DNA of 6,117 nucleotides from positions 1-6,117 of the forward strand of contig JAUVBH010000108.1 of assembly GCA_030591285.1 (NCBI GenBank). The letters run 5' to 3'. The position numbers and the translations under genes were made by a program. The notes under the pieces were generated by a model. The model did not search any database. It was not told where the DNA came from and saw nothing but the letters and a program-made list of their open reading frames with translations. This stretch comes from Thermoplasmatota archaeon (GTDB taxonomy: Archaea > Thermoplasmatota > Penumbrarchaeia > Penumbrarchaeales > Penumbrarchaeaceae). Positions 1 to 5,949 of the stretch are shown here, piece after piece (the first letter of the stretch is position 1; every line of letters starts with the position of its first letter).

Positions 1-890
1 AGTGCCATTCTTACCGGGACCCCGTTGAAGGCTTGGACAAAATATTTACTGTGAGGTGTCCTATCTATCTCCGGATGGATCTCGTCGACCCTTGGTAGAG
101 GATGCATGATGATCATATTCTTCTTCGCATCTGCGATGGAACCCTTCTTCAGCTTGAAAGCTCCTGCAACCTTCCTGTATTCCTCTTCCTCTGGGAACCT
201 CTCCTTCTGGATCCTGGTCATATAGATAACATCTGAGTTGGGTATCTCACCTTTTAGATCGGAGGTGGTCTTGACATCCACGCCCATCTCCCTGAGATCT
301 ATCAAAATATGTTCCGGCATCTGGATCCTTGGTGGAGCAACAAAGGTCATTGTTGCGCCCATGCGTCCAAGAGCAAGTGAAAGTGAATGGGCGGTGCGCC
401 CATATTTTAGGTCTCCAACCAGTGTGACATGCTGCTTTCCAATGTCCCCAAGTTCTTGCTTGATAGTGAAAAGGTCCAGAAGGGTTTGAGTGGGATGTTG
501 TCCGGCACCATCCCCTCCGTTGATAATAGGGGCTTCGGAAAAGGTTGCAGACATCCTGGCCGCTCCTTCCCTAGGATGGCGTAGAGCAATGATATCAGAA
601 TAAGCATCTGCCATTCGGATGGTGTCTGCAAGTGTCTCACCTTTGATAAGAGATGTTCCTTCCAGACCGGCAATTGTGATCACATTACCTCCCAATCTGT
701 GCATCGCTGTTTCGAAGCTTAAACGGGTCCTTGTGGACGCTTCGAAGAACAATGAAGCAAGAACCTTGCCATCAAGGATGTTGGATCTTTTATCACCCTT
801 AGCGATGGGAAGCATTCCCTTTGCAGTGTCCAAAATGAGATCTATCTCATCCAGTTCCAAATCGCCGATGTTTACGATGTCCCTACCCAT
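1..890 (-). CDS. pyrB: Aspartate carbamoyltransferase catalytic subunit (C-terminus cut by window edge)
   Basis: This enzyme joins carbamoyl phosphate and L-aspartate to make N-carbamoyl-aspartate, the committed step of pyrimidine synthesis in the cytoplasm. Reading from ATG at 890 gives 296 complete codons before the window ends; by comparison with E. coli PyrB only about 10-15 residues are missing. Visible active-site motifs are STRTR at 52-56 (carbamoyl-phosphate binding), S80 and K83 in the loop contributed by a neighbouring subunit, LRHP at 103-106, HPTQTLLDL at 132-140, YGRTAHS at 163-169, TRIQKER at 225-231 and HPLPRVDE at 263-270. All key residues appear intact. The start agrees with the usual N-terminus (MGRDIVNIGDL), and a TATA-like box lies about 48 nt upstream; no convincing Shine-Dalgarno is seen. 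In archaea the regulatory subunit gene pyrI often follows pyrB, which would be just outside this window; that is an expectation, not seen here. Confidence 0.97.
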   Translation of the reverse strand, partial: MGRDIVNIGDLELDEIDLILDTAKGMLPIAKGDKRSNILDGKVLASLFFEASTRTRLSFETAMHRLGGNVITIAGLEGTSLIKGETLADTIRMADAYSDIIALRHPREGAARMSATFSEAPIINGGDGAGQHPTQTLLDLFTIKQELGDIGKQHVTLVGDLKYGRTAHSLSLALGRMGATMTFVAPPRIQMPEHILIDLREMGVDVKTTSDLKGEIPNSDVIYMTRIQKERFPEEEEYRKVAGAFKLKKGSIADAKKNMIIMHPLPRVDEIHPEIDRTPHSKYFVQAFNGVPVRMA

Positions 891-933
891 CAAGGTCAAA
901 CCAGGGCCCCCAAAAAAGGTAATACGGGGCCCC

Positions 934-943
934 AGATATAAAT
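934..943 (-). promoter_or_regulatory. TATA-like box of pyrB
   Basis: Read on the minus strand the sequence is ATTTATATCT, a good archaeal TATA box. At the usual spacing of about 25 nt, transcription would start near 912, leaving a leader of about 20 nt before the ATG at 890. The region between box and ATG contains two GGGCCC palindromes centred 23 bp apart. No experimental start is known. Confidence 0.55.
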
Positions 944-1010
944 CCTCTTACAGTCGATCCGCCATCATTTCACCGCCATTTCAAAGTATGGAGATGCTGC
1001 TGACCGACAA

Positions 1011-1016
1011 TTTATA
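1011..1016 (+). promoter_or_regulatory. TATA-like box of the E2-like gene
   Basis: TTTATA, followed by A, stands about 28 nt (box centre to A of ATG) upstream of the ATG at 1042. Archaeal TATA boxes sit about 25-27 nt before the transcription start, so the transcript should begin at or within a few nt of that ATG, giving a leaderless mRNA. The box is only 4 nt from the earlier in-frame ATG at 1021, which would then lie outside the transcript. Confidence 0.55.
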
Positions 1017-1041
1017 ACAGATGGACAGCTTTTCTGGGAAT

Positions 1042-1878
1042 ATGGGTCGCCCTGACGGTAAGGTAGTGAAGAACCTTCCCGAATACCGCAGAATAATGCC
1101 ATATTTCCTCAGGCACAAGTATGAATCACTCTTTTACTGGGAGACGGATATTGAGACCGAAAAAGGGGAGGCGTTCATCGAGAAGATGTCGAAGGAATAT
1201 GATACCAAGATCACATTCTTTCATCTTGTCCTTCATTCTCTGGTAAAGACCTTTACTGCATACCCACGGGTGAATAGATTTGTCAAGGCAGGGAAGATCT
1301 ATCAAAGGGACAGGATATGGTTCTCGTTCTCTGTTAAAAAGGAGATGACCACAGAGGCAAAGATCTCCGTTGCAAAAAGGGAATTCAAATCATCTTTTAC
1401 CCTGAAAGATACAATCCATTCTGCAAGGAAGGAGATCAAGAAGGGAAAAGCAGGTAAGGATGACAAAGGTGAGAAGGAAGCCACGAACTACCTTCGATTC
1501 CCCGGTTTCCTTATCAGACTGGGCTATCCATTCTACAAGTTCATGGATGAACATGGACTGTTCAGTAAAAAATACATGGAGAACGAGGTTCTCTATTCCT
1601 CAGCGTTCCTGAACAATGTTGGTGCTTTTGGTGCCAATCCGGCTTATCACCACCTCTACGAGATCGGTACTGTGGGAGTTTTCATTGTTATGGGAGCCAT
1701 TGAGGAGAAGGTAGTGGCCGAAGATGGAAAACCAGTTGTGAAAAGGGTATGTCCCTTCATGGCGACAGTTGATGAGAGGTCTGAGGACGCCTTCTATTTT
1801 TTCCGGGCATTCGATTATTTCCGTGAGCAGTTAATGAACCCTGAAAAATTACTAGAACCTGTTGAATTCGTGAAATAG
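1042..1878 (+). CDS. Stand-alone 2-oxoacid dehydrogenase E2-type (CAT-fold) acyltransferase-like protein with altered catalytic motif
   Basis: The 278-residue protein matches only the C-terminal catalytic domain of E2 acyltransferases (chloramphenicol acetyltransferase fold). It has no lipoyl domain and no peripheral-subunit-binding domain, and no E1 or E3 gene is in the window. Recognisable parts are the N-terminal PEYRRIMPYFLRHKYES, the ITFFHLVLHSLVKT helix (57-70), the LNNVGAFGANP segment (190-200) equivalent to the E2 'sNvG' strand, and VGVFIVMGAIEE (211-222). The E2 signature DHRxxDG is replaced by DERSEDA (244-250), so the catalytic His is Glu (E245) and the Gly is Ala. Classical transacylation is therefore doubtful; a different acyl-transfer, binding or structural role is possible. 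Residues about 134-147 are a Lys/Glu/Gly-rich insertion. I prefer ATG 1042 over the in-frame ATG 1021 because of the TATA spacing and because MGRPDGK fits the family start. It is followed by the pseudouridine synthase gene in the same probable transcript. Confidence 0.8.
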   Translation: MGRPDGKVVKNLPEYRRIMPYFLRHKYESLFYWETDIETEKGEAFIEKMSKEYDTKITFFHLVLHSLVKTFTAYPRVNRFVKAGKIYQRDRIWFSFSVKKEMTTEAKISVAKREFKSSFTLKDTIHSARKEIKKGKAGKDDKGEKEATNYLRFPGFLIRLGYPFYKFMDEHGLFSKKYMENEVLYSSAFLNNVGAFGANPAYHHLYEIGTVGVFIVMGAIEEKVVAEDGKPVVKRVCPFMATVDERSEDAFYFFRAFDYFREQLMNPEKLLEPVEFVK

Positions 1879-1884
1879 GAGGGG
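1878..1884 (+). promoter_or_regulatory. Shine-Dalgarno deciding the TTG start of the rluB-like gene
   Basis: GGAGGGG begins on the last base of the upstream TAG stop and ends 4 nt before TTG 1889. No ATG or GTG start lies nearby in frame, so this site fixes the TTG as the start and suggests that translation is linked to the upstream gene on one mRNA. Confidence 0.7.
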
Positions 1885-1888
1885 TTTC

Positions 1889-2611
1889 TTGAATTCTGTT
1901 CGTCTTCAGAGGTTCCTTGCCCGGTGTGGCCTGGGATCCAGAAGAGCCTGTGAGAAGCTTATCGAGGATGGACGAGTTTCCATCAATGAACAGATCGTTT
2001 CAGAGATGGGGGCCCGGGTAGAGGAAGAAGATGTAGTTCGGGTTGATGGAAAAGTTGTTGAATCCAAGGAACTTAGATACTTCATCCTCAACAAACCAAA
2101 GGGAGCGATCTCTGTAAATATGGACCATAGGGATAGAAAGTATGTTGTTGATCTGATCCCAAATGGAAGGGGGATGGGATTGTTCCCCGTGGGTAGATTG
2201 GATCTGGATACTACAGGTCTTCTAATTATCACCAATGATGGTGAACTGGCGAATAGGATAGCTCATCCGAGATATGGTGTGAGCAAGGAGTATATCGCCC
2301 TCGTGAAGGGAGAATGGTCCCTACATGACCTTAGAGTATCGACCGAGGGCGGAGTAACTCTCGATGATGGTTATGTGGTCAATAACATCGAGGTCCTGAA
2401 AGCTTCCTTAGAAGGCATAAGGACACGTGTTACCATCAGGATCAAAGAGGGAAGAAAGCATGTTGTCAAGAGAATATTCCTAGCAATAGGAAGCCGAGTA
2501 TACGAACTTCACAGAAGTGCAATTGGTGATCTGAGCCTCGACGATCTTCAAATTGGTGAATTCGAAACAATAACACTGGAAGCATTGAAAGATAAGATCA
2601 AAACCCTTTGA
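1889..2611 (+). CDS. rluB: RsuA/RluB/RluE-family rRNA pseudouridine synthase
   Basis: The enzyme isomerises a uridine in ribosomal RNA to pseudouridine; RluB acts on 23S rRNA and RsuA on 16S, and the sequence alone does not settle which. The N-terminus is an S4 RNA-binding domain (about 4-60: VRLQRFLARCGLGSRRACEK, then DGRVSIN). The catalytic domain has the family motif GRLDLDTTGLLIITNDGEL (102-120), with D105 as the predicted catalytic aspartate, then KEYIALVKG (133-141). The later motif is KEGRKHVVKRIFLAIG (186-201), where most bacterial members have a version of GRNRQVRRM, so the QVRR part is diverged. Length, 240 residues, is normal. It starts with TTG, supported by a strong Shine-Dalgarno overlapping the stop of the preceding gene (10 nt gap). 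This family is mainly bacterial and uncommon in archaea, which hints at transfer. The gene ends 6 nt from the convergent kinase gene. The gene symbol is by family resemblance. Confidence 0.9.
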   Translation: MNSVRLQRFLARCGLGSRRACEKLIEDGRVSINEQIVSEMGARVEEEDVVRVDGKVVESKELRYFILNKPKGAISVNMDHRDRKYVVDLIPNGRGMGLFPVGRLDLDTTGLLIITNDGELANRIAHPRYGVSKEYIALVKGEWSLHDLRVSTEGGVTLDDGYVVNNIEVLKASLEGIRTRVTIRIKEGRKHVVKRIFLAIGSRVYELHRSAIGDLSLDDLQIGEFETITLEALKDKIKTL

Positions 2612-2617
2612 GATCGA

Positions 2618-3328
2618 TCATTCAACCCAAAGTGGGAGCTTCAACACGATCTTTGTTCCTTGTGAATGGTCACCTTCAACGCGGTTCCCGATACTCACCT
2701 CTCCCCCGTATCTTTCCACCACCATCTTCACAACAGAGAGCCCCATCCCTTTTCCATGGACATCCGCCTTCTGAATACTTCTCCAGAAACGGGTCATCAG
2801 ACCATCTTTCTGGTCATCAGGGATCCCATTTCCCTGATCACCAATTGTTATAGTAACCTGGGCTCCTTCCTGGATCGCTGCCAACCATACTTTCACGATA
2901 TTCTGACTATCATATCTCATGGAGTTGGTAAGGATCTCCACAAGGCAGTTTTGAAGGAAACGATCGGCCTTTACAACTATCTCACCATGTCTTAACATGG
3001 TTTCAAGCTCCATGGTCTTTTCCTCGAACCGATATGAAGCGGTCTCCTGTGCAAGCACCAGCTGTGAATAGAGATCAACAGGCTCCTCAACAAAAGGTTC
3101 CCTGGGAACGTTCACCAGAAGTCTTATATTTTCCACCAGGTGGGAAACGGATTTCATCTCGGACATGGCATTCCCAAGAAATCTCCGCATAGTTGGATCT
3201 TCCTTGAGCATATGCTCCATCAGTTCCAGATATCCAGATGCACCATGGATATGATTGTTGATATCATGGGATAGAACATCGACCAGTATCTTCAAAGCTT
3301 TATCATCTGCACTGGTCTCATCTGGCAT
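2618..3328 (-). CDS. Small soluble sensor-less histidine kinase
   Basis: The 236-residue protein is a bare transmitter module of a two-component system. The dimerisation/phospho-acceptor helix holds LSHDINNHIHG (19-29) with H21 as the predicted phosphorylated histidine. The ATPase domain has the N-box EILTNSMRYD (N135), G1 box DQGNGIP (164-170), F-box around F181 and G2 box GKGMGLSVV (192-200), followed by a typical GGEVSI strand. All nucleotide-binding boxes appear intact. There is no PAS, GAF, HAMP or membrane segment, and only about 18 residues precede the H-box, so any signal must come from a partner protein. No response regulator is in the window. The ATG at 3328 has a good Shine-Dalgarno (AAGGTGATA) and a TATA-like box further upstream. 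The gene is divergent from the TauE-type permease and convergent with the pseudouridine synthase gene. The partner and signal are unknown. Confidence 0.9.
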   Translation of the reverse strand: MPDETSADDKALKILVDVLSHDINNHIHGASGYLELMEHMLKEDPTMRRFLGNAMSEMKSVSHLVENIRLLVNVPREPFVEEPVDLYSQLVLAQETASYRFEEKTMELETMLRHGEIVVKADRFLQNCLVEILTNSMRYDSQNIVKVWLAAIQEGAQVTITIGDQGNGIPDDQKDGLMTRFWRSIQKADVHGKGMGLSVVKMVVERYGGEVSIGNRVEGDHSQGTKIVLKLPLWVE

Positions 3329-3330
3329 GG

Positions 3331-3339
3331 TATCACCTT
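3331..3339 (-). promoter_or_regulatory. Shine-Dalgarno of the histidine kinase gene
   Basis: On the minus strand the sequence is AAGGTGATA, a long match to the archaeal anti-Shine-Dalgarno, ending 2 nt before the ATG (core AGGTGAT ends 3 nt before it). It supports the ATG at 3328 as the start, and so the very short N-terminus of the kinase. Confidence 0.65.
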
Positions 3340-3390
3340 GGATCGGTCAGTTCTCGGACTGGACCTGGTCAAGCATTATCCTCTTTTTTA

Positions 3391-3401
3391 CTTAATAAAT
3401 C
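3391..3401 (-). promoter_or_regulatory. TATA-like box of the histidine kinase gene
   Basis: On the minus strand it reads GATTTATTAAG. At usual archaeal spacing transcription would start near 3370, giving a leader of about 40 nt that contains the Shine-Dalgarno. It is followed on the transcript side by an A-rich stretch. Confidence 0.5.
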
Positions 3402-3418
3402 TCCCCCACCCACAGATT

Positions 3419-3432
3419 ATCATCTCGATGAT
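3419..3432. promoter_or_regulatory. 14-bp palindrome between divergent promoters, candidate operator
   Basis: ATCATC and GATGAT are perfect 6-bp inverted arms separated by TC. The centre lies about 29 bp from the centre of the kinase TATA-like box and about 24 bp from that of the permease gene, so it sits just upstream of both promoters. This is the position expected for a dimeric regulator or activator site acting on both genes. The function is an inference from position and symmetry; a palindrome this short can occur by chance. Confidence 0.35.
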
Positions 3433-3442
3433 GCGATCTTCG

Positions 3443-3455
3443 AACAATAATAATA
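3443..3455 (+). promoter_or_regulatory. Weak TATA-like box of the TauE/SafE gene
   Basis: AACAATAATAATA is the most A/T-rich stretch before the permease gene, and its centre is about 27-28 nt from the GTG at 3477. This spacing would make the mRNA leaderless or nearly so, in agreement with the lack of a clear Shine-Dalgarno directly before the GTG. The match to the consensus is weaker than for the other promoters. Confidence 0.4.
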
Positions 3456-3476
3456 GGGCGGAACCTTTCCCCGTTA

Positions 3477-4271
3477 GTGCAAGAAATACTGGCAATGTTG
3501 GTTCTGATCGCAGCCGGCGCTGTGATCAGTACTCTTGGTGCTATGGTTGGTTTGGGAGGTGGATTTCTTGCTGTTCCATTTCTTATGCTTTTATGGAACC
3601 TCGACAGTGATATTGCGGTAATCTCATCATTGACAATGATCCTTGCAAATTCAACTTCAAGCTCGATAACCTATCTTCGGTCCAAGATGGTGGACATGAA
3701 GGTCTTCGCCCTTCTGATCCTGCCAACAATACCAGGACTGATCCTTGGTTGGTGGCTTCTGGGAGAGATGGATGACAACCTTTTCAAATTGACATTTTCA
3801 CTGCTAATGGTCATTGTGATGATCTATGTCCTCATCAGAAATTATAGATCGGGAAAAACAGAAAAAAATGAGAATGACAGGAAATCTGAGAAAAGGAGCA
3901 AATTGGTTTCCATTCTTTCCATTCCAATAGCATTCCTTGCAGGGACCGCATCATCAGCTTTCGGCATCGGTGGGGGGGCCCTTCTAATGCCCCTTCAGGT
4001 CGGTCTTTTGAAAGCGGAGGTGAAAAGGGCGATCGCCACATCAATGTTCCTGATCGCTGCCATGACCGCATTCAGGGTGATCGTGATATCAAAGGGAGCT
4101 ATTGATCCATTTGTAGCTATTCCACTTGCCCTTGGAGGTTTATTGGGGGCCCAGCTCGCAGCATACCTGGTAAAGAGATTGAAGAGCAGATATCTGCTAT
4201 ATTTCCTTGCAGCGTTCCTCTTCTTCATTGCTGCATATATGGGAAGCAACGCTGTCATTTCCATGGCATGA
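3477..4271 (+). CDS. TauE/SafE-family (DUF81) membrane permease
   Basis: The 264-residue, strongly hydrophobic protein belongs to the TauE/SafE family, whose members are linked to export or uptake of sulfur-containing anions such as sulfite, sulfoacetate or sulfate; the substrate here cannot be read from sequence. The family's two repeated halves are clear: the first has STLGAMVGLGGGFLAVPFL (18-36) and the second GTASSAFGIGGGALLMPLQ (156-174). About 4 membrane segments precede and 4 follow a charged loop at 121-143 (RNYRSGKTEKNENDRKSEKRSK), which is probably cytoplasmic. Length is normal. GTG 3477 is chosen because a TATA-like box stands at leaderless distance; ATG 3495 (residue 7) is an alternative that would trim the first helix slightly. 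The gene is divergent from the histidine kinase, and they may share regulation, but no sulfur-metabolism gene is nearby. Confidence 0.9.
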   Translation: MQEILAMLVLIAAGAVISTLGAMVGLGGGFLAVPFLMLLWNLDSDIAVISSLTMILANSTSSSITYLRSKMVDMKVFALLILPTIPGLILGWWLLGEMDDNLFKLTFSLLMVIVMIYVLIRNYRSGKTEKNENDRKSEKRSKLVSILSIPIAFLAGTASSAFGIGGGALLMPLQVGLLKAEVKRAIATSMFLIAAMTAFRVIVISKGAIDPFVAIPLALGGLLGAQLAAYLVKRLKSRYLLYFLAAFLFFIAAYMGSNAVISMA

Positions 4272-4282
4272 ATATTTGTGGA

Positions 4283-4912
4283 TCACTCTTTTTCATCTTC
4301 TGTCTCAACAGGATCTTCCTCTTTTTCCGCTCCTATCGGACTTTCAGGACCATAGCTATCAAGTGTTACCTTATCCAGCTTCTCAAGTACCTTCTCCCTC
4401 ACATGACCCTTGACCTTCTTCTTTGAAACAGATGATATACCGAAAGTCTCCGAGAAACGGTGAGTTGTTGTGAGAACTTTTGTACTCCCTTCCTTTCTGG
4501 CCCTGACCAAACCAAGATGCATGAGCTCCTTGACATGATCATAGATCTTGGAACCATACATATCAACCAGATCAGATTGTTTCATGGGTTGATGATAAGC
4601 GATAAGGGCAGCTGTTTTGAGAAGTTTGGTATTGACCTCGGGGGCAGCAAGTTCTCTGACCTTATCCACATACTTCTCCTTGACCCTAAGTGAGTATTTT
4701 TGACCGGCTTTGATGACCTCGAGAGAGGTATCCCTTCTACCATAGGATTGTGTGAGTTTCTTCAGATAGAGTTTGATGAGAGCGGGTTCCAGGTCAGTTG
4801 AGATCGCGATCTCATCAAGAGCAACAGGTTTACCCGCGGAAAAGAGAGCTGCTTCTACAAGGAGCAGGGGTGGAAGCTCTTCCGTCTTTTCATCGGTATG
4901 TTCTTCTTCCAA
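4283..4912 (-). CDS. scpB: Segregation and condensation protein ScpB
   Basis: ScpB is a kleisin-binding (kite) subunit of the bacterial-type condensin SMC-ScpAB, which organises and helps segregate the chromosome. The 209-residue protein has two winged-helix domains. The first begins LLVEAALFSAGKPVALDEIA (17-36), matching the family's 'EALLF.sGePl' start. The second contains LLKTAALIAYHQPMKQSDLV (97-116), which matches the diagnostic 'aLaiIAYrQPvtr.ei' motif, and ends with a THRFSETFGI segment (150-159). The C-terminal 20 residues or so are acidic and probably disordered. It starts with TTG, 17 nt after the scpA stop, with the strong Shine-Dalgarno GGGAGGT in between, so it is the third gene of the smc-scpA-scpB operon. 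It ends 11 nt from the convergent permease gene, with no room for a separate terminator. Confidence 0.93.
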   Translation of the reverse strand: MEEEHTDEKTEELPPLLLVEAALFSAGKPVALDEIAISTDLEPALIKLYLKKLTQSYGRRDTSLEVIKAGQKYSLRVKEKYVDKVRELAAPEVNTKLLKTAALIAYHQPMKQSDLVDMYGSKIYDHVKELMHLGLVRARKEGSTKVLTTTHRFSETFGISSVSKKKVKGHVREKVLEKLDKVTLDSYGPESPIGAEKEEDPVETEDEKE

Positions 4913-4917
4913 ACCTC

Positions 4918-4925
4918 AACCTCCC
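4918..4925 (-). promoter_or_regulatory. Shine-Dalgarno deciding the TTG start of scpB
   Basis: On the minus strand it reads GGGAGGTT, with the GGAGGT core ending 6 nt before the TTG at 4912. It lies in the 17-nt gap after the scpA stop and supports a TTG start in the absence of a nearby in-frame ATG. Confidence 0.7.
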
Positions 4926-4929
4926 AAGA

Positions 4930-5949
4930 TCAGGTATTCCAGTTTGTGGGGATCGGTTTTTCCTCGACGATCAATTCTTCAGGTTTGACGATCCTTGCCT
5001 TTCCATCCTTGGCTTTTTCAAGGTTCTCCTGCAGATCACCGAATTTCAGGTCCTTACTATCTCGGGAAATGTTCTTTACCATGATCTCTCCCTTTGGAAA
5101 GGACCTCTGCCAGATCTTAACACGCTCCCAGTTGGCAAGGTAAAGAAGTGAAATGAATGTAGAGTTCGCATCCAGATCGAAATCCTGGTCGATCTGTGAA
5201 AATGGTATAGGGTGTCCATTGAACTGGTTGACCCTCTGCCATGTCATGTTGATATCTTCCTCTGTATGTTCCTTGTAGACCTTCTCGTTGATGTTCTCTC
5301 GGTTTCGCTTATCCATCATCTTCTGGGACTTCAACCTCTCCCTGCGTTGTTCCTTCAGGACCTCCACTTCATCCTCAACATCCTCAAGGGCGTTGAGAAG
5401 GTCCATGAGGGTAACGGGTCGGTCCCCTTTGTGTACTACCGATTCCATGAGAACTGGCTGTTTGGACTTCAAAATGTTTTTGGTTACCTCGAAGGTCTCA
5501 TCATTCTCCATCCAATCGTAGAACGGGTCCTCATCAACAAAATCATCCTCGGGGCTCATTTCAGCCTTTCTAAGGGTGTCTGTTGATTTCATGTAAAGAA
5601 TCGAATATGCCATTCTGATCAGTTTACCGATAGTGATCAGATTAAAACGTTCCTGTTTCCGAAGCTTCTTCACGAACATATTGCAGAACTTTACCAGATC
5701 CACATCCCACGGGTCCAGATAGCTCTCTGTTGCAAGCTCCATTATCATGGCTATGGAACGTGAATATGAATCCTTGATGGTAACATGAACGCCCTCTTTA
5801 AGATCTGAAAGAACCTCGAGATATTTCTCGAGCTTGTGGTAGACCTCCTCATCAGAATCGTCGATGAGAGCTTTATGGAAAAGGATATGGCGAAAGACCT
5901 CCTCCTCGATGTCCAGAGAGAGCTGGCGATGACCCAGACTAAACGTCAT
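4930..5949 (-). CDS. scpA: Segregation and condensation protein ScpA (kleisin), with long N-terminal extension and acidic linker
   Basis: ScpA is the kleisin that bridges the heads of the SMC dimer and binds ScpB. At 339 residues it is longer than the usual 230-270. The conserved N-terminal SMC-neck-binding region appears as YLDPWDVDLVKFCNMF (77-92), matching the family's '(i)DPWdiDiv' motif, followed by IGKLIRMAYSILYMKS (107-122), matching 'G.fL..Aa.LL.iKS'. The C-terminal winged helix that binds the SMC head cap is STFISLLYLANWERVKIWQ (263-281) and SFPKGEIMV (283-291). About 60-70 residues come before the first conserved motif, and the middle (about 130-235) is rich in Asp, Glu, Lys and Arg and is probably a flexible or partly coiled linker. 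The ATG overlaps the smc stop in ATGA, which fixes the start and implies translational coupling. Confidence 0.93.
   Translation of the reverse strand: MTFSLGHRQLSLDIEEEVFRHILFHKALIDDSDEEVYHKLEKYLEVLSDLKEGVHVTIKDSYSRSIAMIMELATESYLDPWDVDLVKFCNMFVKKLRKQERFNLITIGKLIRMAYSILYMKSTDTLRKAEMSPEDDFVDEDPFYDWMENDETFEVTKNILKSKQPVLMESVVHKGDRPVTLMDLLNALEDVEDEVEVLKEQRRERLKSQKMMDKRNRENINEKVYKEHTEEDINMTWQRVNQFNGHPIPFSQIDQDFDLDANSTFISLLYLANWERVKIWQRSFPKGEIMVKNISRDSKDLKFGDLQENLEKAKDGKARIVKPEELIVEEKPIPTNWNT

Noticed and set aside
904..932. Two GGGCCC palindromes 23 bp apart in the pyrB promoter region as an operator pair
   Set aside because: The same hexamer also occurs inside coding sequence near 2010, 3976 and 4147, so it is not specific to the promoter; the spacing of about two helical turns may be chance.
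619..1017. Plus-strand open frame overlapping pyrB and its promoter
   Set aside because: It is antisense to the well-conserved pyrB frame, its translation resembles no family, and it extends through both predicted promoters.
1021..1041. ATG at 1021 as the start of the E2-like gene
   Set aside because: It lies 4 nt after the TATA-like box and has no Shine-Dalgarno, whereas ATG 1042 has the right promoter spacing and a family-like N-terminus.
2612..2619. GATCGATC palindrome between the convergent genes as a bidirectional terminator
   Set aside because: Its arms are only 4 bp with no loop, and no T-rich run follows on either strand.
3338..3610. Plus-strand open frame of 90 codons crossing the divergent promoter region
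   Set aside because: It overlaps the permease gene in another frame, covers both promoters and has a low-complexity, non-family translation.
4798..5151. Plus-strand open frame opposite scpA and scpB
   Set aside because: It runs antisense through the scpA-scpB junction, both of which are firmly identified; its residues show no domain.
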